From an uncultured Alphaproteobacteria bacterium (lineage in GTDB: Bacteria > Pseudomonadota > Alphaproteobacteria > Rs-D84), in NCBI GenBank assembly GCA_947646585.1, contig CANSHD010000001.1:563210-627209 (forward strand): DNA of 64,000 nucleotides. Direction: 5' to 3'. The notes beneath the pieces are model-generated. The model searched no databases and was not told where the DNA came from. It saw nothing but the letters and a program-made list of their open reading frames with translations. The translations under genes were made by a program, and so were the position numbers. Each line of letters begins with the position of its first letter. The stretch's first letter is position 1. Shown one piece after another: positions 59,121 through 64,000 of this stretch.

Positions 59121-60599
59121 AGGTTTACAACCGTTCAAATTCATCAGGATATTGAACGGTTTTCTTATTGAATATACTAATTTTTTGTCTTTTAATTCGC
59201 AGTTCGAAAGTAGCAGGTTTATAATTTGGCGTTTTTGTTCTACTTTCGAACTCTGGAACAATTCCGATGCGTGGGATGCCACGGTCAACAGGGATTCCAC
59301 CGTCGTTATAAATTCGTCATCTGCCTTGGAATGTGCTGCCAAACGCACACCCACATCATACAGTTCTTTCTCTATATCATTCTTTTTGTCGGCATATTCT
59401 TCCTGTGTAATACTGCCCGACAGCAATAAATCCAACAGGCGGCTTCTTTTGGACTTTAAAGCATCTTGCTTTTTACGCAGATTGTCTATCTCTGCCAACG
59501 CATAGGCATTTTCTGCCCGTGATATATTGGTCAGGCACTTTGCCACCTCCTGCATAATATCACTCGGAAAGGACAGCTTTTTTAATATCTCGTCCTGAAT
59601 CTGTTGAAATAATATATCTTCATTGACCGCCGGTTGCGTGCAATTCCCCTTAAAATGTGAACAAGATAGGTATGTATAGGTCTTTCCGCTGGGTTTTGTC
59701 TTGGTGTCGCTGGTAATCGCGCATCCGCAGTTGGCACATTTTATCAGCCCGCGAAACGCATATGGCTTTTCAGCATATTTAAATCTGGTGCGGTTCTTGC
59801 TGTTCATTATCGCCTGACACTTATCAAACAAAGATTTATCAATCAATGATTGATAAATATGCGGATAAAGCGCGCCTTTGACGCTCATCATCCCATAATA
59901 AAATGGATTGTTTAATATATTGAAAATTGCGGCCTTTGTAATAGGTTTCCCGCTGATTTTGTTTGTCAGCCCCCATTCGGCGGCATTTTTAACTAGTTCC
60001 CCAATCGTATATAAGCCAGAGGCATATTCTTCAAACAGCCGTTTTATTCCGGGGGCGCGTTCCGGGTCAACAATTATAATGGGCTTATTATTGTCATCCC
60101 GCCGATTTAAATAGCCCAGTGGAGCCTGACTTTGCCAGATGCCCTGTTTGGTGTTATAGTCAATGCTTCTTTTTACATTATCCCGCAGATTGCCAACATA
60201 GGTTTTGGCGGAAAATACACCTAAATCCCACATGGCAATCTCATTTGACCTAGAATCGCGATGAAGGCGCAGGTTTTCGCGTATAAAATGCAATTCCACC
60301 TTGTCCGCTTTGCGTAATTCGTCTAATTCAACAGATTCCTTAAAGCTTCGCTGTACGCGGTCGATACAATCCGCAACGATGACGATTTTCTCGCGCTGAG
60401 CTTTAACAAAGTTCAGCATTTCAACGAACTTTTTACGGTCGCCACGCGTTGAGCTTTCGGTTATTTGAAAGGTTTCCAGCAGTGTCAGCCCATTGCGCCG
60501 GATATATTTGTTCAGATTATCCAGCTGGGCATCAATGGACATCCCATTTTCCTGTTCCCGCGACGATACACGCGCCAATATCACTGCCTTCATTAACAT
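59088..60599 (-). CDS. Large serine recombinase (site-specific integrase)
   Basis: ILARVSSREQENGMSIDAQ resolvase domain, recombinase domain, zinc ribbon CANCGCAI...LSCSHFKGNC; 3' end antisense within tRNA-Gln. Confidence 0.95.
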   Translation of the reverse strand: MLMKAVILARVSSREQENGMSIDAQLDNLNKYIRRNGLTLLETFQITESSTRGDRKKFVEMLNFVKAQREKIVIVADCIDRVQRSFKESVELDELRKADKVELHFIRENLRLHRDSRSNEIAMWDLGVFSAKTYVGNLRDNVKRSIDYNTKQGIWQSQAPLGYLNRRDDNNKPIIIVDPERAPGIKRLFEEYASGLYTIGELVKNAAEWGLTNKISGKPITKAAIFNILNNPFYYGMMSVKGALYPHIYQSLIDKSLFDKCQAIMNSKNRTRFKYAEKPYAFRGLIKCANCGCAITSDTKTKPSGKTYTYLSCSHFKGNCTQPAVNEDILFQQIQDEILKKLSFPSDIMQEVAKCLTNISRAENAYALAEIDNLRKKQDALKSKRSRLLDLLLSGSITQEEYADKKNDIEKELYDVGVRLAAHSKADDEFITTVESLLTVASHASELFQSSKVEQKRQIINLLLSNCELKDKKLVYSIRKPFNILMNLNGCKPWLGQLDSNQH

Positions 60600-60726
60600 A
60601 TTCTCTTGGTTTTACTTAGATTTATTATACCTTACGAAAGAAGCAATACCAGAGTTTTTATCATAAAATGTCAAGGCTTGAAAAATAGTAATTTTTTCGT
60701 ATATCATTAACGAAAAAGGATTATAA

Positions 60727-63700
60727 ATGAAATTAATAACCTCCACAGATTTACAAAATTGGGCAAAAACGCGTGAGTCAGAGCAATATTTGCCACTTTT
60801 GCTTAGAAGGTTGATTATAAATAAAGTTGGTTTTGATAATATACAACATATTACAATACCGGGTGGTGATAGTATATGGAAGCCCGGCGTTGATGGAAAG
60901 ATTCTTACTCGTGTTGATAGCTTGTTGGGCGAAAAAGATAAAACGTACATGGTAGAGTGCGGCCAGTGTGTTGAAGATAAACAAAAATTTGAAAATGACT
61001 TGAAAAAACGAACAGTTCAACTAGGGGGTGTTAAACAAAAAAATTCTGTATTTGTCTTTATAACTACAAATAAAATCAAAGATTTAAATAGTACATTAAA
61101 TGCAACGAAAGAAAAAGTAGAAGGCAGTGATTTATGGGCTGATATCAAATTATATGATGCAGATGACATAGAAACTTGGCTTGACAATGATTTTGCTACG
61201 TTTGCATGGTTGGCAGATATTATGGGTAAACAGTCTAATGGCTTAAAAGATTTTGATGGTTTTTGGAGAACTTGGAATGCCTCTACTGAAATTCCAATTG
61301 ACGAAGATATAATTTTAGCGCGAGCGAACACTTCTCAAAACGAGGTATATAAATTTTTAAATGTGGGCTCAGGTGTTTTTAATATTAAGTCTACTAGTCG
61401 GACAGAATCTCTATTATTTTTCATGGCATCCATTTTAAAAGCACCTTTTCCAAAGGATGAGATAGATGCAATAAAATCCAAAATTGTTATAGTTCAGGAT
61501 GCTGATGTTTGGAATCGTGTGGTTGAAGATGGTGAAGCAAGCAAGTTTATATTTATTCCATTTTTCGGCATACCAGAAAATTTGGGCTTTTTGGTGGACA
61601 AAGGTTTGCAGATTTTTATACCAATGGGCGAAAATGATGGAAAAGGAACAGAGTCTAATACTGTCTATATAGAACCTTTTAATAATGAGATTTTATACAG
61701 TGTTCTTGAGAAGAAGTTAAGTTCATATGAAAAAACCAACCAAATTATTAACAAACTGGGGCATAATGGCACATTGCTGCATTTACAAAGAATTATGGAA
61801 CGCAAAGATGTTTCTAGGCCTGCACCTCAATGGGTAAGTAAAGAAAATTCGGAGATTTTATTACTAGCTTCATTCGTTGGTAGTTGGTCAGACCAAAATA
61901 CTAAGGACAAAGAAGCGATATCCAGTATTTTTGGAATGAATTATTCAGAAATAGTAAAGAAGCTATCTTTTTATATCAAAACGGAGGAAGCTCCCATACG
62001 AAAAATAGGCGATATTTGGGAAGTTAGTTCGCCAGATATTATAATTGATTATTTGGGAGGGCATTTGACCGAAGATACTCTCAAGAGATATCTAAACGAA
62101 ACTAAGAAGATTTTATCTGAAATAGATTTGCGCTATAATGAACGTGGTACGAGAAGTCTTCTGGCCTCTTATGATTTTAGCAGCGGGAAACATACATATT
62201 ATTCAAGAAACCTAATTGATGGAATTGGAAATGGGTATGCGGCAATTGCCAACAAAGAGAATAAATTTGTAAATTTAAACGGTGTTGAATTCAGAATCCA
62301 ACAAAATGTACAAGAACTCTTAGAAGATAAAAATTGGAAGAAGTGGGCTACTTTAAATCCTATAATGCCTCTATTTGCTGAAGCAGCAAAAGAGAAATAT
62401 TTGGAATTGCTTGAAAATGTCGTTGCAAATACCCCCTCTTTAATAATAGACCTTTATGAGAAAGGCGAGGATATGGGGTTTATGGGGGAGTGTCTATATT
62501 CTGGTATTTTATGGGGGCTTGAGAATCTTGCCTGGTTTGAACCATTTTTTATGCGGGTTATCAATATATTGGTAAAGATGGAAAAAATTAGAAGAGAAGA
62601 TTTACGATACGGAAATTCTCCAATAGATACTTTAAATCGCATTTTCTGTACGTGGCTTCCAAATACTTTGGTTGATTTAAATAAACGGCAATTATGCATA
62701 TCAAATATATTGAGAACAAATAAAAACTCGGATGTTTTATTTAACTTTTTATATAATTTACTGCCAACAGAACATATGACGTGTCAGCCTACCCATAGGC
62801 CACATTTTATTGAATTGCACGCCACGGAACGCGTTTCTCGTCTAGCTATAGGTAAGTTTAATAATTTTATATACACAGAAATTATTAATATGATAGGATG
62901 CGATAAAGATAAATGGGATAAGGTAATTCGTTATATAACATATATGAATCCAGAAAGATTCGATATGTTTATAAATACATTAAATTCTATTGATTGGTTG
63001 AATGCAGATGCCGAATTAAAAAACTCTGTATATCAGAATTTAGAGCATTGGGTGGATTCTGCTCATCGCTGGAGTGATGAAAACGCACAGAATTGGGGCG
63101 CAGCTGAAAAAATAGCCAGAATAAATGATATATTGACTGAACTCATGCCAACTAATCCTATAGATAAGAATATACGTATCTTTTCTAAGTTTTCCGTTTG
63201 GAATTATAGAGAGCACTCGGGAAGCCCCAGTCCCAGATTGCAACAAGCCATTCAAGAAATAATTAGTTCTAGCGGTCTGCAGGGATTGATTGACTTTGCC
63301 AAGCAGATTGATGCTGTTGACGTTCTTGGAGAAGAGTTAGCATTATCTAATATATCGATGGCTGATGTTGTGTGGCTTTTAAATTCTTCCGATAGAAAAG
63401 ACCCAAAAGTACAAAGATTTTTATCTGTATTGTTTGCGGTTATCATAAATATTAGAGGGCTGAGTTTAGTCGGTGAGATTTTTAGTGATGATTGGGAATT
63501 TGAATATAAGCAGGCTTTGATATGTACTGTAAAAGGTAATGAAGCATATTGGGAATGGGTGGAGAAAAAAGGATTTTCTGAATTGTACTGGAAAAACACA
63601 GGTGCAATTTGGCCAAATACTGATAAAGAATATGATATTGCAATTGACAAGTTAAAGGAATTTAGGAAGTTTCCTGAATTAGCAACTTTACTTGCCATGC

Positions 63701-64000
63701 AAAATCGTAGACAAAGCAGGGTTAGAACCGAAGATATTGTAGATTTGCTGTTTGGTATAGCAGAGTCTTCAAAAGAACAACTTAATAATATGGACTGGTA
63801 TCATATACAGGAGTTATTTAAAATTTTACATAAACGTTCCGACATAGATGAAAAAATTATGTTTAATTTAGAAATTAATTATTTTGAATTATTTGATGGT
63901 TCAAATGAATTAGAGCCGGTATATATCTATAAGCAACTAAAGGCAAATCCAGAGCTGTTCATAGAGGTAATTTCTTTAATGTTTGCTAAAAAGGAAGAAT
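60727..64000 (+). CDS. Large defence-like protein, partial (>=1091 codons): N-terminal restriction-endonuclease-like/STAND-associated region
   Basis: I translated 60727-63999 without a stop; N-term LQNWAKTRESEQYLPLLLRRLI...ITIPGGDSIWKPGVDGKI...FENDLKKRT; absent from ORF track because it runs off the window. Confidence 0.85.
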   Translation, partial: MKLITSTDLQNWAKTRESEQYLPLLLRRLIINKVGFDNIQHITIPGGDSIWKPGVDGKILTRVDSLLGEKDKTYMVECGQCVEDKQKFENDLKKRTVQLGGVKQKNSVFVFITTNKIKDLNSTLNATKEKVEGSDLWADIKLYDADDIETWLDNDFATFAWLADIMGKQSNGLKDFDGFWRTWNASTEIPIDEDIILARANTSQNEVYKFLNVGSGVFNIKSTSRTESLLFFMASILKAPFPKDEIDAIKSKIVIVQDADVWNRVVEDGEASKFIFIPFFGIPENLGFLVDKGLQIFIPMGENDGKGTESNTVYIEPFNNEILYSVLEKKLSSYEKTNQIINKLGHNGTLLHLQRIMERKDVSRPAPQWVSKENSEILLLASFVGSWSDQNTKDKEAISSIFGMNYSEIVKKLSFYIKTEEAPIRKIGDIWEVSSPDIIIDYLGGHLTEDTLKRYLNETKKILSEIDLRYNERGTRSLLASYDFSSGKHTYYSRNLIDGIGNGYAAIANKENKFVNLNGVEFRIQQNVQELLEDKNWKKWATLNPIMPLFAEAAKEKYLELLENVVANTPSLIIDLYEKGEDMGFMGECLYSGILWGLENLAWFEPFFMRVINILVKMEKIRREDLRYGNSPIDTLNRIFCTWLPNTLVDLNKRQLCISNILRTNKNSDVLFNFLYNLLPTEHMTCQPTHRPHFIELHATERVSRLAIGKFNNFIYTEIINMIGCDKDKWDKVIRYITYMNPERFDMFINTLNSIDWLNADAELKNSVYQNLEHWVDSAHRWSDENAQNWGAAEKIARINDILTELMPTNPIDKNIRIFSKFSVWNYREHSGSPSPRLQQAIQEIISSSGLQGLIDFAKQIDAVDVLGEELALSNISMADVVWLLNSSDRKDPKVQRFLSVLFAVIINIRGLSLVGEIFSDDWEFEYKQALICTVKGNEAYWEWVEKKGFSELYWKNTGAIWPNTDKEYDIAIDKLKEFRKFPELATLLAMQNRRQSRVRTEDIVDLLFGIAESSKEQLNNMDWYHIQELFKILHKRSDIDEKIMFNLEINYFELFDGSNELEPVYIYKQLKANPELFIEVISLMFAKKEE

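Overview
The window reads as chromosomal DNA from a host-associated, probably alphaproteobacterial, genome (taxonomy inferred from gene style only). Housekeeping genes (ackA, tcdA, ligA, fabI, comM, lepB, rnc, secG, ogt, a PBP1-type transpeptidase, an ABC exporter) are interspersed with accessory DNA. Main accessory blocks: (1) a surface-polysaccharide operon (281-8349) preceded by a perfect 21-bp inverted repeat that encloses a consensus promoter, which is a candidate invertible promoter, with a small Hin/Mpi-like serine invertase gene just downstream of the operon; (2) a family of small secreted Cys-rich proteins sharing a C-terminal signature (CP..GG...CYIP.GT...D.SGT..Y...C.Y), at least five of whose transcription units are preceded by a conserved ~220-250 nt leader with apparent covarying stems, duplicated SD/anti-SD segments and a terminator-like hairpin - I consider this the best candidate for an undescribed system; (3) an AT-rich defence-type island (24.6-39.9 kb) downstream of tRNA-Asn, apparently built by stepwise accretion, containing a DpnI-like nuclease domain, a BcgI-like (type IIB) RM.M/S pair, a GHKL-ATPase/NOV-type nuclease, a NUDIX + DUF2075-type nuclease-helicase pair and an SF1 helicase-DUF2726-type nuclease; (4) a second island at tRNA-Gln (59.05 kb to window end) with a large serine recombinase whose 3' end overlaps the tRNA and a >=1091-codon defence-like ORF that runs off the window and is absent from the supplied ORF track. 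Three tRNAs (Lys, Asn, Gln) were found; no rRNA, CRISPR array or IS element was recognised. All family assignments are by motif recognition, with no database search.
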